Assembly: GCA_007131435.1 (NCBI GenBank)
Contig: SLQM01000150.1
Coordinates: 1-7,107, forward strand
Source of the DNA: Syntrophomonadaceae bacterium
Lineage (GTDB): Bacteria; Bacillota; Dethiobacteria; DTU022
Reading direction: 5' to 3'
DNA length: 7,107 nt
Positions 1 through 6,304 of this stretch are shown here, piece after piece (within the stretch, counting starts at the first letter, position 1; every line of letters begins with the position of its first letter). The translations under genes were made by a program, and so were the position numbers. The notes beneath the pieces were generated by a model. That model worked only from the letters and a program-made list of their open reading frames with translations, was not told the origin of the DNA and searched no databases.

Positions 1-392
1 CGGTCGAAAAGCATGTTGGTTAAAACAGCGTTTAAGAAGGAGTTCTCCTTGCAGTAGCAGGCCGAACCGCCCTGCTTGACAGCGCCCATCTTCAGGAAGC
101 GAAGCAGGCCTTCGCACAGGGTATAGTTTTCAAGAACATCGTCTACATCGGGGTTGAGATCAACAAATGTTCCCCCGCCCTTGTTTTTTGCCTCAATAAC
201 ATCCTCCAGTTCGCTCAAGGGCCGCAGTCTGTCAAGTTGATCCGTGTCCAAACCGAGAACCAAACCGAGGTTGGCATCAGGATCGGCATCTACAGCAAAT
301 ACAGGTTTTTCATTGAGAGTAAAGCAGCGGACTAGCTGTGCGGACACCGTGGATTTACCGGCGCCGCCTTTACCGGAAACAGCAATCTTCAA
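1..392 (-). CDS. cooC: CooC-family nickel-insertion ATPase for carbon monoxide dehydrogenase (partial, 3' end outside window)
   Basis: CooC is a dimeric MinD/ParA-type P-loop ATPase that helps insert nickel into the C-cluster of carbon monoxide dehydrogenase. The first 130 codons are visible. They begin MKIAVSGKGGAGKST, a deviant Walker A with the signature Lys8 and the P-loop Lys13, followed by the A-type aspartates in AVDADPDANLG (33-43). The key family mark is a CxC pair at residues 112 and 114 (SACYCKEN), the position of the metal-binding cysteines described in Carboxydothermus CooC1. The start is inferred as TTG at 390-392, because AAGGGG lies 8 bases upstream. An in-frame GTG at 399-401 would overlap that ribosome site, so it is less likely. 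The gene follows the clpC terminator and has its own promoter, so it is probably not part of the stress operon. The related AcsF, which matures acetyl-CoA synthase, is the main alternative. Confidence 0.85.
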   Translation of the reverse strand, partial: MKIAVSGKGGAGKSTVSAQLVRCFTLNEKPVFAVDADPDANLGLVLGLDTDQLDRLRPLSELEDVIEAKNKGGGTFVDLNPDVDDVLENYTLCEGLLRFLKMGAVKQGGSACYCKENSFLNAVLTNMLFD

Positions 393-400
393 AAATGACA

Positions 401-406
401 CCCCTT
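401..406 (-). promoter_or_regulatory. Ribosome binding site of cooC (AAGGGG)
   Basis: AAGGGG sits 8 bases upstream of the TTG at 390-392. It decides the choice of TTG over the in-frame GTG at 399-401, which would overlap the site itself. Confidence 0.65.
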
Positions 407-419
407 AAGAGGGCAAAAA

Positions 420-448
420 AATATACCCCTGTTAATTAACATTGTCCC
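420..448 (-). promoter_or_regulatory. Putative sigma-A promoter of cooC
   Basis: The -35 element is GGGACA (443-448, 4 of 6 consensus bases) and the -10 is TATATT (420-425, 5 of 6), separated by exactly 17 bases. Transcription would start near 413, giving a leader of about 20 bases that contains the AAGGGG ribosome site. The weak -35 and the dyads overlapping the promoter suggest control by a regulator, which is inference. Confidence 0.55.
430..441. promoter_or_regulatory. 12-base perfect palindrome in the cooC promoter spacer
   Basis: TGTTAATTAACA is a perfect 12-base palindrome lying between the -35 and -10 elements of the putative cooC promoter. A position between the two elements is typical of a repressor site. 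The half-sites resemble those of Rex (TGTTAA/TTAACA), but the usual 4-base spacer between them is missing, so no regulator is assigned. Confidence 0.35.
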
Positions 449-457
449 TTTCGACAA
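442..457. promoter_or_regulatory. Inverted repeat TTGTC-N6-GACAA overlapping the cooC -35
   Basis: TTGTC and GACAA form perfect 5-base arms around a 6-base spacer. This is the spacing seen in CRP-type dyads (TGTGA-N6-TCACA). The CO sensor CooA, from the same family, binds sites with TGTC and GACA arms but with a wider spacing, so similarity to a CooA site is suggestive only. The site covers the -35 at 443-448. Confidence 0.35.
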
Positions 458-512
458 AACAGGCTAAAAATCCTTTAAAAGCCTTAAAGTTGGCTTATTC
501 ATAATATTTACA

Positions 513-540
513 CAAAAAACCCTCCCCGTCGGGGGAGGGT
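513..540 (-). terminator. Intrinsic terminator after clpC
   Basis: On the minus strand a perfect 9-base-pair GC-rich stem (ACCCTCCCC / GGGGAGGGT, arms at 532-540 and 519-527) with a 4-base loop is followed by a run of T (514-519). It starts 6 bases after the clpC stop codon. It should end the ctsR-mcsA-mcsB-clpC transcript and separate it from cooC. Confidence 0.95.
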
Positions 541-546
541 TCCGCT

Positions 547-2979
547 TTATTTCTTGCTAAAAGTATAGTGTTCTTCTTCATCGATGTTGACCGCAATTGT
601 ATCACCGGGAGAGATCTTGCCCTGCAGCAGCTCCTCGGAGATGCCATCTTCCAGGCGGCGCTGGATAACCCGCTTCAGGGGCCGTGCCCCGTAGGTGGGA
701 TCGAAGCCTTCCTTCAGCAGCATACCCTTCACATCGTCCGATACTTCAACCTTCAGGCTGTATTCCTCAATCCGCCTGTTCAGTTCATCAAGCATGATAT
801 CGACAATCTGGCGGATATGCTCTTCGTTCAGGGCATGGAAGACGATCAGGTCGTCAATCCGGTTCAAGAATTCAGGACGGAAGGTGCGTTTCAGTTCGTC
901 CATGACCCGTTCCTTCATCTTTTCATAATCAGCCTCTTCGCTCTGGGCACCGAACCCTACTGCTGCTTTGTTCAGGAAGTTGGCGCCAACGTTGGAAGTC
1001 ATGATTACTACGGTATTGCGGAAATCGACAGTGCGCCCCTTACCGTCAGTCAGGCGTCCGTCTTCAAGAATCTGCAGCAGAATATTGAAGACATCGGGGT
1101 GCGCCTTTTCAATCTCGTCAAGCAGGATGACCGAGTAAGGAGAGCGGCGCACTTTCTCCGTTAGCTGGCCGCCTTCGTCGTAGCCGATGTAGCCCGGTGG
1201 CGCGCCGATCAGGCGGGCTGCCGTATGTTTTTCCATGTATTCGCTCATATCGAGGCGGATGATGGCATTTTCGTCGCCAAAAAGGGCTTCGGCCAGGGCA
1301 CGTCCCAGTTCGGTTTTGCCAACACCGGTCGGGCCGAGGAAGATGAAGGAACCGATGGGCCGCTTGGGATCTTTCAACCCGGCGCGGGCCCGGCGCACTG
1401 CACGGGAAACGGAACGGACAGCTTCATCCTGCCCGATAACCCGGTTGTGCAGGGTTTCTTCCAACTTCAGCAGGCGGGCCGATTCTTCTTCAGCCAGCCG
1501 TTTTACGGGCACTCCCGTCCAGCTGGAAACGATATAGGCAACATCTTCCTCGGTAACCAGTGAAAGGTCAGAGGCTCCTACTTTCTGCTCCCATTCTTTT
1601 TTCTGCTCGTCGAGCTCTTCTTTCAGCTTCATTTCCTCGTCGCGCAGCTTGGCTGCCTTTTCAAACTCCTGGTTGCGCACCGATGATTCCTTTTCCGTGC
1701 GCAGGCTGTAGAGTTTTTCTTCCACATCTTTTAAGTCGGGCGGCACGGTGTAATTGCGGATGCGCACCCGGGATGCAGCTTCATCGATCAGGTCTATCGC
1801 CTTGTCGGGCAGGAAGCGATCGGAAATATAGCGATCGCCCAGCCTGACAGCGGCTTCAACTGCCTCATCGGTAATTTTAACCTTGTGGTGCGCCTCGTAG
1901 CGGTCGCGCAGGCCCATCAGGATAGCAACGCTTTCCTCACGGGTCGGTTCGCCGACCATGATCTGCTGGAAGCGGCGCTCCAGGGCCGGATCTTTTTCAA
2001 TGTGCTTGCGGTATTCATCGAGGGTTGTCGCCCCGATGCACTGCAGCTCGCCGCGGGCCAGGGCCGGTTTAAGAATATTGGATGCGTCAATCGCTCCCTC
2101 GGCCGCCCCGGCGCCGATCAGGGTGTGCAGCTCATCGATAAAGACCATCACGTTGCCAGCCTGGCGCAGTTCGGTCATCAGCTTGCGCAGGCGCTCTTCA
2201 AACTCGCCGCGGTACTTGGTACCGGCCACGACGGCGGCCAGTTCAATGGTCACGACGCGCTTGTCGCGCAGGATTTCAGGCACCTTGCCCTCAACAATGC
2301 GCTGGGCCAGGCCTTCGGCAATCGCCGTCTTACCCACGCCCGGTTCGCCAATCAGGCAGGGGTTATTTTTTGTCCTGCGGCTTAGGATCTGGATGACGCG
2401 TTCAATTTCTTTTTCACGCCCGATCACCGGGTCGAGTTTTCCTTCCTTGGAAAGCTTGGTCAGGTCGCGGCCGAAAGTGTCAACCGTGGGGGTCTGCGGG
2501 CCGGCTTTTTCGCCTTCTGCAGCCCTGGCCGTGCCTTCTTCACCGCCAAGAAGCTGGATAACTTCCTTGCGGGCCCGTTTCAGGTCAATCCCCATGTTGG
2601 AGAGGACCTGGGCGGCAATCCCTTCGCCTTCCCGGACCAGACCCAGCATCAGGTGTTCGGTCCCAACATAGTTATGCCCCAGGTTCTGGCTTTCCTCGAT
2701 GGCCAGCTCCACAACGCGCTTGGCCCGCGGGGTATAGCTGATCCCCTGCTGGATAACTTTTTCGCCCTTGGGAGTAATTCTTTCAACTTCCTGGCGCACT
2801 GCATTCAGATCTATATTCATGCCCTGCAGGGCCCTGGCTGCAATGCCTGAGCCTTCACGGGCCAGGCCTAAAAGCAGGTGTTCTGTGCCAATGAAGTTAT
2901 GGTTTAAGCGTTTCGCTTCTTCCTGGGCCAGGACCAGGACCTGCTGTGCTCTTTCTGTAAATCTTCCAAACATGAACAT
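547..2979 (-). CDS. clpC: ATP-dependent Clp protease ATP-binding subunit ClpC
   Basis: ClpC is a cytoplasmic HSP100 unfoldase. It forms hexamers, docks on the ClpP peptidase and degrades misfolded and arginine-phosphorylated proteins, including CtsR. The 810 residues match the usual family length. In order there are two Clp N repeats (about 3-145), AAA module 1 with Walker A GEPGVGKT (211-218), pore loop KYRGEFE (255-261) and Walker B VFIDE (279-283), a coiled-coil middle domain with a UVR-type motif (about 432-462), and AAA module 2 with Walker A GPTGVGKT (549-556), Walker B VILLDE (617-622) and sensor 2 GARPLKR (764-770). The ClpP-docking tripeptide VGF is at 674-676. All catalytic motifs look intact. 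The first ATG is preferred over the one at codon 3, since GAGAGGTGA lies 6 bases before it. The gene is last in the stress operon but is set off from mcsB by 277 bases, so it may also have its own control. Confidence 0.97.
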   Translation of the reverse strand: MFMFGRFTERAQQVLVLAQEEAKRLNHNFIGTEHLLLGLAREGSGIAARALQGMNIDLNAVRQEVERITPKGEKVIQQGISYTPRAKRVVELAIEESQNLGHNYVGTEHLMLGLVREGEGIAAQVLSNMGIDLKRARKEVIQLLGGEEGTARAAEGEKAGPQTPTVDTFGRDLTKLSKEGKLDPVIGREKEIERVIQILSRRTKNNPCLIGEPGVGKTAIAEGLAQRIVEGKVPEILRDKRVVTIELAAVVAGTKYRGEFEERLRKLMTELRQAGNVMVFIDELHTLIGAGAAEGAIDASNILKPALARGELQCIGATTLDEYRKHIEKDPALERRFQQIMVGEPTREESVAILMGLRDRYEAHHKVKITDEAVEAAVRLGDRYISDRFLPDKAIDLIDEAASRVRIRNYTVPPDLKDVEEKLYSLRTEKESSVRNQEFEKAAKLRDEEMKLKEELDEQKKEWEQKVGASDLSLVTEEDVAYIVSSWTGVPVKRLAEEESARLLKLEETLHNRVIGQDEAVRSVSRAVRRARAGLKDPKRPIGSFIFLGPTGVGKTELGRALAEALFGDENAIIRLDMSEYMEKHTAARLIGAPPGYIGYDEGGQLTEKVRRSPYSVILLDEIEKAHPDVFNILLQILEDGRLTDGKGRTVDFRNTVVIMTSNVGANFLNKAAVGFGAQSEEADYEKMKERVMDELKRTFRPEFLNRIDDLIVFHALNEEHIRQIVDIMLDELNRRIEEYSLKVEVSDDVKGMLLKEGFDPTYGARPLKRVIQRRLEDGISEELLQGKISPGDTIAVNIDEEEHYTFSKK

Positions 2980-3256
2980 TTAAGTTCACCTCTCTCACAT
3001 ATGGTAAGTTTCTTAAATCGGTTTTATCTCTTTTATGCTCGCATCTAATTGCTTTTGCGCTGCTATCTTGGCTCTTACTTAAGCCATGTTATTTGCGATT
3101 CATGGATGGTCACCTTAAATAATCTTTGTTTATTTTTACCAGCCAAAGTCTGATAGAGCTTCTATGCTCAGGCTAATTAACATTTAAAAACTCTGCTGTT
3201 CCTATTTTACATAATCACCTCAACAACTGTTTTACCCCTTATGAGGTTGACAACTG
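2980..3256 (-). other. AT-rich mcsB-clpC intergenic region, no gene found
   Basis: This 277-base gap interrupts an operon whose genes are otherwise nearly contiguous. I see no open reading frame of note, no tandem CtsR heptads, no CIRCE element and no T-tailed terminator. Visible on the minus strand are a direct repeat CAGTTGT twice with a 27-base period (about 3220-3254), a bulged hairpin CTGA...TCAG with an inner TAGA/TCTA stem (3150-3171), and an inverted repeat CCATG-N12-CATGG (3084-3105). None of these is strong alone. No convincing -35/-10 pair was found. It could be a long clpC leader or hold a promoter of a less familiar kind. Confidence 0.5.
2986..2994 (-). promoter_or_regulatory. 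Ribosome binding site of clpC (GAGAGGTGA)
   Basis: GAGAGGTGA ends 6 bases before the ATG at 2977-2979. This supports that start over the next in-frame ATG two codons on. Confidence 0.75.
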
Positions 3257-4327
3257 CTACGTCCCCTTGTCAACTTTTGTTCGGTGACGGTCCAGGGCTT
3301 CCTTGATCTGGACCGGGCGTTCCAAGTTTCGCTCCCTGTCGTTTAGTTCTCTTTTCGCCAGCAGCTGCAGGCAGCCGGGGCGGATTAATACTAACAGTTC
3401 GTTAAGCAGCTTGTGATCCACCGTCTTGATCAGGCCCAGGTCGTAGCCGAGGCGCAGGTCGGATATCAGCTGGATAGCTTCCCGCGAGCTCATCACCTGG
3501 GCGTAGCGCAGCAGGCCCAGGGCGCGCCATGCCTTGTCGGCCAGCGAGGCCCTTTCCTTGTCAAGCAGGGCCTGGCGGGCGTTTTGCTCCTGTTCTATAA
3601 CCTGGCGGACCACGCTGTGCAGGTTGCTGATAATTTCTTCTTCACTCTGCCCCAGGGTCACCTGGTTCGATACCTGCACGATATTGCCAATTACTTCGGT
3701 TCCTTCACCGTACAGGCCGCGCACGGTTAACCCTACCTGGGGCAGGGTGCCGATAATACGGCCGATCTGCCTGTTCATGATCAGGGCCGGCAGGTGAAGC
3801 ATCACCGAAGCCCTGATACCTGTGCCAATGTTGGTGGGACAGGCGGTCAGGTAACCGTATTTTTGATCAAAAGCATATTCCAGTTCTTCTTCTATTATAT
3901 CATCAAGTCTGTCAGTTTCGCTCCATGCTTCTTCAAGCTGCAGCCCGGGCAGGATCGACTGAATGCGCAGGTGATCTTCTTCGTTGATCATGACCCCTAA
4001 AGCTTCGTCTTCACGCAGCAGGAGGGCACCGTTATTTGATTCGCGGGCCAGGAAAAGGCTGATTAAATGTTTTTCCACCAGGGACTGTTTTTCAAGATCT
4101 GAGAGTTTGTTCATCGGCCAGAAAGTAAAACTTGCCAGGCCCGGTTTACCGCCAAGAGCTGAGTTTACCTTGTTGAAAACCGCTGCTGTTTCATCGGCTG
4201 CAGCCAGGCAGGGAAAAGTATGCCCGGCAATATTGCGGGCCGCCCGCACCCTGGAACTGATCACTATATCAATGTCCGGTCCGCTGCCTTCCATCCAGCG
4301 GCTGAGGCTGAACTGAACCTGTTTCAC
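3257..4327 (-). CDS. mcsB: Protein-arginine kinase McsB
   Basis: McsB transfers phosphate from ATP to arginine side chains of CtsR and of damaged proteins. Phosphoarginine then delivers them to ClpC-ClpP. The 356 residues form a phosphagen-kinase catalytic domain without the N-terminal domain of animal creatine kinases. Visible motifs are the nucleotide-binding SSRVRAARN (24-32), the catalytic loop NEEDHLR (115-121) and the active-site cysteine in CPTNIGTG (163-170), followed by GIRASVMLHLPAL. The C-terminal helical domain carries RNLERP (333-338) where many McsB proteins have RDxxRA, so the allosteric phosphoarginine pocket may be altered. The start is GTG, overlapping the mcsA TGA by four bases (GTGA), with AAAGGAG 7 bases upstream. 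Translational coupling to its activator McsA is likely. The C-terminus looks complete. Confidence 0.95.
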   Translation of the reverse strand: MKQVQFSLSRWMEGSGPDIDIVISSRVRAARNIAGHTFPCLAAADETAAVFNKVNSALGGKPGLASFTFWPMNKLSDLEKQSLVEKHLISLFLARESNNGALLLREDEALGVMINEEDHLRIQSILPGLQLEEAWSETDRLDDIIEEELEYAFDQKYGYLTACPTNIGTGIRASVMLHLPALIMNRQIGRIIGTLPQVGLTVRGLYGEGTEVIGNIVQVSNQVTLGQSEEEIISNLHSVVRQVIEQEQNARQALLDKERASLADKAWRALGLLRYAQVMSSREAIQLISDLRLGYDLGLIKTVDHKLLNELLVLIRPGCLQLLAKRELNDRERNLERPVQIKEALDRHRTKVDKGT

Positions 4328-4857
4328 TCTTTTTCTCCTTTACTTTCTGTAGACATTTCCTGCTCCATGTCCCTGATCTGGTCCCGCAGCAGCGCTGCAT
4401 CTTCGAATTCTTCTTTCTGCACTTTCTGCTGCAGTTCTTCTTTCAGTTTATCGAGCTCGCGCAGGCGCCTGACCCTTATGCGGGCCCGGGCCGGTACTTT
4501 ACCCGTATGGGTAGAACCGGCATGAATCCTGCGCAAAAGCGGCTTCAGGCGCTCCTCGAAAGCTCCCACGCAGCTTCCACAGCCCAGGCGGCCGATCTGG
4601 CCAAACTGGGCAAAGGTTAGCTTGCAGGTTGGACACTGCAGTGCGGCTGCCTCTTTTTCTTCCCTTGCTCCAATCAAACCCTGGTTAAGCATGCTGGTAA
4701 AAAGCTTGTGCAGCGAAAACTGGGGCTCAAAAGTAAAATCAAGCTCTTCTTTTTTCCGCGCACACTGTTCGCACAGGTTAATTTCGGTCTGTTTGCCGTT
4801 GACCTGCTTCACTATATGAATATTTGCTTCCGCTCGACGGCATTCCTGGCACAGCAT
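4324..4857 (-). CDS. mcsA: McsA, zinc-finger activator of the McsB arginine kinase
   Basis: McsA binds McsB and stimulates its kinase activity. It also responds to thiol and metal stress through its cysteines. The 177 residues show two zinc-binding sets of CxxC pairs: C3/C6 with C29/C32, and C75/C78 with C93/C96. After the second set comes the family motif ERLKPLLRRIH, then a basic stretch. The C-terminal UVR motif (about 134-170, core EFEDAALLRDQI) is related to the one in the ClpC middle domain. All eight cysteines are present, so both fingers should fold. The gene starts 30 bases after the ctsR stop. Its ribosome site is modest: GGGAG (4869-4873), with a rather long spacing of 11 bases. 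An out-of-frame ATG at 4862-4864 was not used. The last four bases overlap mcsB. Confidence 0.93.
   Translation of the reverse strand: MLCQECRRAEANIHIVKQVNGKQTEINLCEQCARKKEELDFTFEPQFSLHKLFTSMLNQGLIGAREEKEAAALQCPTCKLTFAQFGQIGRLGCGSCVGAFEERLKPLLRRIHAGSTHTGKVPARARIRVRRLRELDKLKEELQQKVQKEEFEDAALLRDQIRDMEQEMSTESKGEKE
4335..4341 (-). promoter_or_regulatory. Ribosome binding site of mcsB (AAAGGAG) inside mcsA
   Basis: AAAGGAG lies within the last codons of mcsA, 7 bases before the GTG start at 4325-4327. It supports the GTG start and the four-base mcsA-mcsB overlap. Confidence 0.75.
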
Positions 4858-4887
4858 TTAGCATAACACTCCCTAAGAAAAAAGATG

Positions 4888-5364
4888 CTAGTAGGTTACC
4901 TTCAAAAGCTCTTCTAAGGCCCTCGCCAGCAGACTGCGCTGCAGTTCCCTGGCCTGGTCCTTGTTTAATCCCGCTGCTATAAAGCTTTCATCAGCCAGGG
5001 CCGCTTCCAGGATCGAAGCCTCTCTTCTGGAGATTACCTTTTCCTCCCTCAGGCGCGCTAAAAGATGCCTGGCCCTGGAGGGGTTAAAATCTTCATCCCT
5101 GATACTTTCAACCAGCTGGCGCCATGTTTTCACGCTTTCAGGCTCAACACGGTAAATACGGATACAACCGCTTCCACCGCGCCTGCTTTCAATTAGGTAG
5201 CCCTTTTCGAGCGAAAACCGGCGCTCCAAAACATAATTGATCTGAGAGGGGACACAAGAAAATTTGCCAGCCAGCTCGCGACGCTTAATTTCTATGTAGC
5301 GGTTGCTGCTTAACGCCAGCAATCTTTTTAGATGTTCTTCAATATAGTCGGTTAAGTTGGGCAT
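4888..5364 (-). CDS. ctsR: Transcriptional repressor CtsR
   Basis: CtsR is the dimeric repressor of class III heat-shock genes (clp genes and its own operon) in Gram-positive bacteria. Heat or McsB-dependent arginine phosphorylation takes it off DNA. The 158 residues match family length. The N-terminal winged helix-turn-helix is clear, with CVPSQINYVLERRF (37-50) as recognition region. The wing reads SRRGGSGCIRI (60-70), where Arg62 corresponds to an arginine known to be phosphorylated by McsB. The sensor loop is GGSG rather than the usual four glycines. The C-terminal half (about 80-158) is the McsB/ClpC-responsive domain and is less conserved. The start is supported by AAGAGG (5370-5375), 5 bases before the ATG. 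It is the first gene of the operon, and a matching operator lies about 20 bases upstream, showing autoregulation. Confidence 0.95.
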   Translation of the reverse strand: MPNLTDYIEEHLKRLLALSSNRYIEIKRRELAGKFSCVPSQINYVLERRFSLEKGYLIESRRGGSGCIRIYRVEPESVKTWRQLVESIRDEDFNPSRARHLLARLREEKVISRREASILEAALADESFIAAGLNKDQARELQRSLLARALEELLKVTY

Positions 5365-5386
5365 CAGCGCCTCTTCACTTTCTATG

Positions 5387-5403
5387 TCTGACCATCTCTG
5401 ACC
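5387..5403 (-). promoter_or_regulatory. CtsR operator (tandem heptads, variant)
   Basis: GGTCAGA-GAT-GGTCAGA is a direct heptad repeat with a 3-base spacer, the arrangement of the known CtsR box (GGTCAAA-N3-GGTCAAA). Both copies carry the same A-to-G change at position 6. The site covers roughly +2 to +18 of the predicted transcript, so a bound CtsR dimer would block RNA polymerase. Confidence 0.85.
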
Positions 5404-5410
5404 TTTCTAT

Positions 5411-5439
5411 ATATTATCCTAGCCGAATGGGGTTTGCAA
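5411..5439 (-). promoter_or_regulatory. Sigma-A promoter of the ctsR operon
   Basis: The -35 element is TTGCAA (5434-5439) and the -10 is TAATAT (5411-5416), with a 17-base spacer. The predicted start near 5404 puts the CtsR operator directly downstream and leaves a leader of about 40 bases before ctsR. Confidence 0.75.
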
Positions 5440-5543
5440 GTGTTATAGGTGGATTAGGAAGACTCTGAGCGGTTTATTGGGGAATTTGCAGCATCTTTTC
5501 TAGCTCTTACGGCGCATTGCTTGCTATTAATGCCTTATTTGCT

Positions 5544-6290
5544 TCAGTTAAAAGGGTTTGGCGGCGAGTCGCCTGCCTGCTGGTCATAATTTTTAACCTC
5601 CCTGCCCTGCCAGTGGATTTCGGTAACTCCCTTCAAGCAGTAGAGGCTTTTAAAAAAATCATCCATGTCGAGACCGGAAGGTATATCAATTAGCAATTCA
5701 ATTGTGATCAGCTCTTCGCTGCCATCTGGATGTTTTTCAGGATCGCTTAATTCAGTTTTGCGGATATTTACATCCATATCGCCAAGGGTTGCACCAATTC
5801 GTCCCAGCAGGCCGGGCTGGTCAACAGCCCTGACCATCAGGCGCTTCATCCGCTGCTTGGAAAAAATGCGCACCTCTGCCTGCCTTAAGAGCTGCAGGCT
5901 GATCAAAACAAAGGCGGTTGTTAAGACCGCCCCCAGGTAAAAGCCCACCCCGGCAGCAAGCCCTACCCCTGAAACAACCCAGATGGTGGCAGCCGTGGTA
6001 AGCCCGCGCACGCTGCCGCGCTGCTGGAGAATTGTTCCGGCCCCGAGAAACCCGATCCCGGTAACCACGCCTGCGGCGATGCGGCCCGGATCAGAAATAT
6101 AGCCAGGACTGCCAAGGCCTGTAAAACCGTAGGCGGAAACCATCATGATCAGCGCTGAGCCGGCACAGACTAAAATGTGGGTGCGGAACCCGGCGGGCCG
6201 GTTATGCCTTTCGCGCTCAAAGCCGATTGCCCCTCCCAGGACTACAGCCAGCAGCAGCCTTAGCGCTATCTCCCACTGTTCAACATGCAT
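5544..6290 (-). CDS. MgtC/SapB-family membrane protein with C-terminal ACT-like domain
   Basis: This is an inner-membrane protein of the MgtC/SapB family. Some members support growth at low magnesium or regulate ATP synthase or transporters, but the exact role here cannot be told from sequence. Of 248 residues, the first 138 or so hold four to five hydrophobic segments (about 7-25, 36-56, 72-90, 98-114 and 116-136). Family signatures are GAIGFERERHNRPAGFRTH (20-38), GIGFLGAGTIL (78-88) and GLTTAATIW (96-104). From about 148 a soluble ACT-like domain follows (MVRAVDQPGLLGRIGATLGD), as in longer members of the family. AAGGTGG (6300-6306), 9 bases before the ATG, overlaps the stop codon of the thioredoxin reductase gene. 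The 14-base gap suggests the two genes are cotranscribed. No clear terminator follows, so readthrough into ctsR is possible. Confidence 0.9.
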   Translation of the reverse strand: MHVEQWEIALRLLLAVVLGGAIGFERERHNRPAGFRTHILVCAGSALIMMVSAYGFTGLGSPGYISDPGRIAAGVVTGIGFLGAGTILQQRGSVRGLTTAATIWVVSGVGLAAGVGFYLGAVLTTAFVLISLQLLRQAEVRIFSKQRMKRLMVRAVDQPGLLGRIGATLGDMDVNIRKTELSDPEKHPDGSEELITIELLIDIPSGLDMDDFFKSLYCLKGVTEIHWQGREVKNYDQQAGDSPPNPFN

Positions 6291-6304
6291 AGCTGAAAAC
6301 CACC

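Noticed and set aside
568..1164. A 198-codon open frame on the plus strand opposite the clpC 3' half
   Set aside because: It is the antisense reading of the AAA-2 region of clpC, with no recognisable domain and no plausible ribosome site noted.
1958..2671. A 237-codon open frame on the plus strand inside clpC
   Set aside because: It lies wholly antisense to intact, strongly conserved clpC, is rich in Ser, Arg and Pro as expected of an antisense shadow frame, and matches no family I recognise.
3105..3116. GGTCACC in the mcsB-clpC gap as a CtsR half-site
   Set aside because: It is a single imperfect heptad without a tandem partner at 3-base spacing.
3141..3174. AGCC...GGCT hairpin in the mcsB-clpC gap as a terminator
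   Set aside because: The stem is short and bulged and has no T run on the minus strand after it.
3174..3183. TAATTAACAT shared between the clpC leader and the cooC promoter (433-442)
   Set aside because: A 10-base AT-rich match in two AT-rich gaps is plausible by chance, and the palindrome seen at cooC is not complete at the clpC copy.
3413..3730. Plus-strand open frames opposite mcsB
   Set aside because: They are shadows of the conserved mcsB coding sequence on the other strand.
5519..5535. Possible hairpin GGCATT/AATGCGCC after the MgtC-family gene as a terminator
   Set aside because: The arms pair only with a bulge and no T tract follows.
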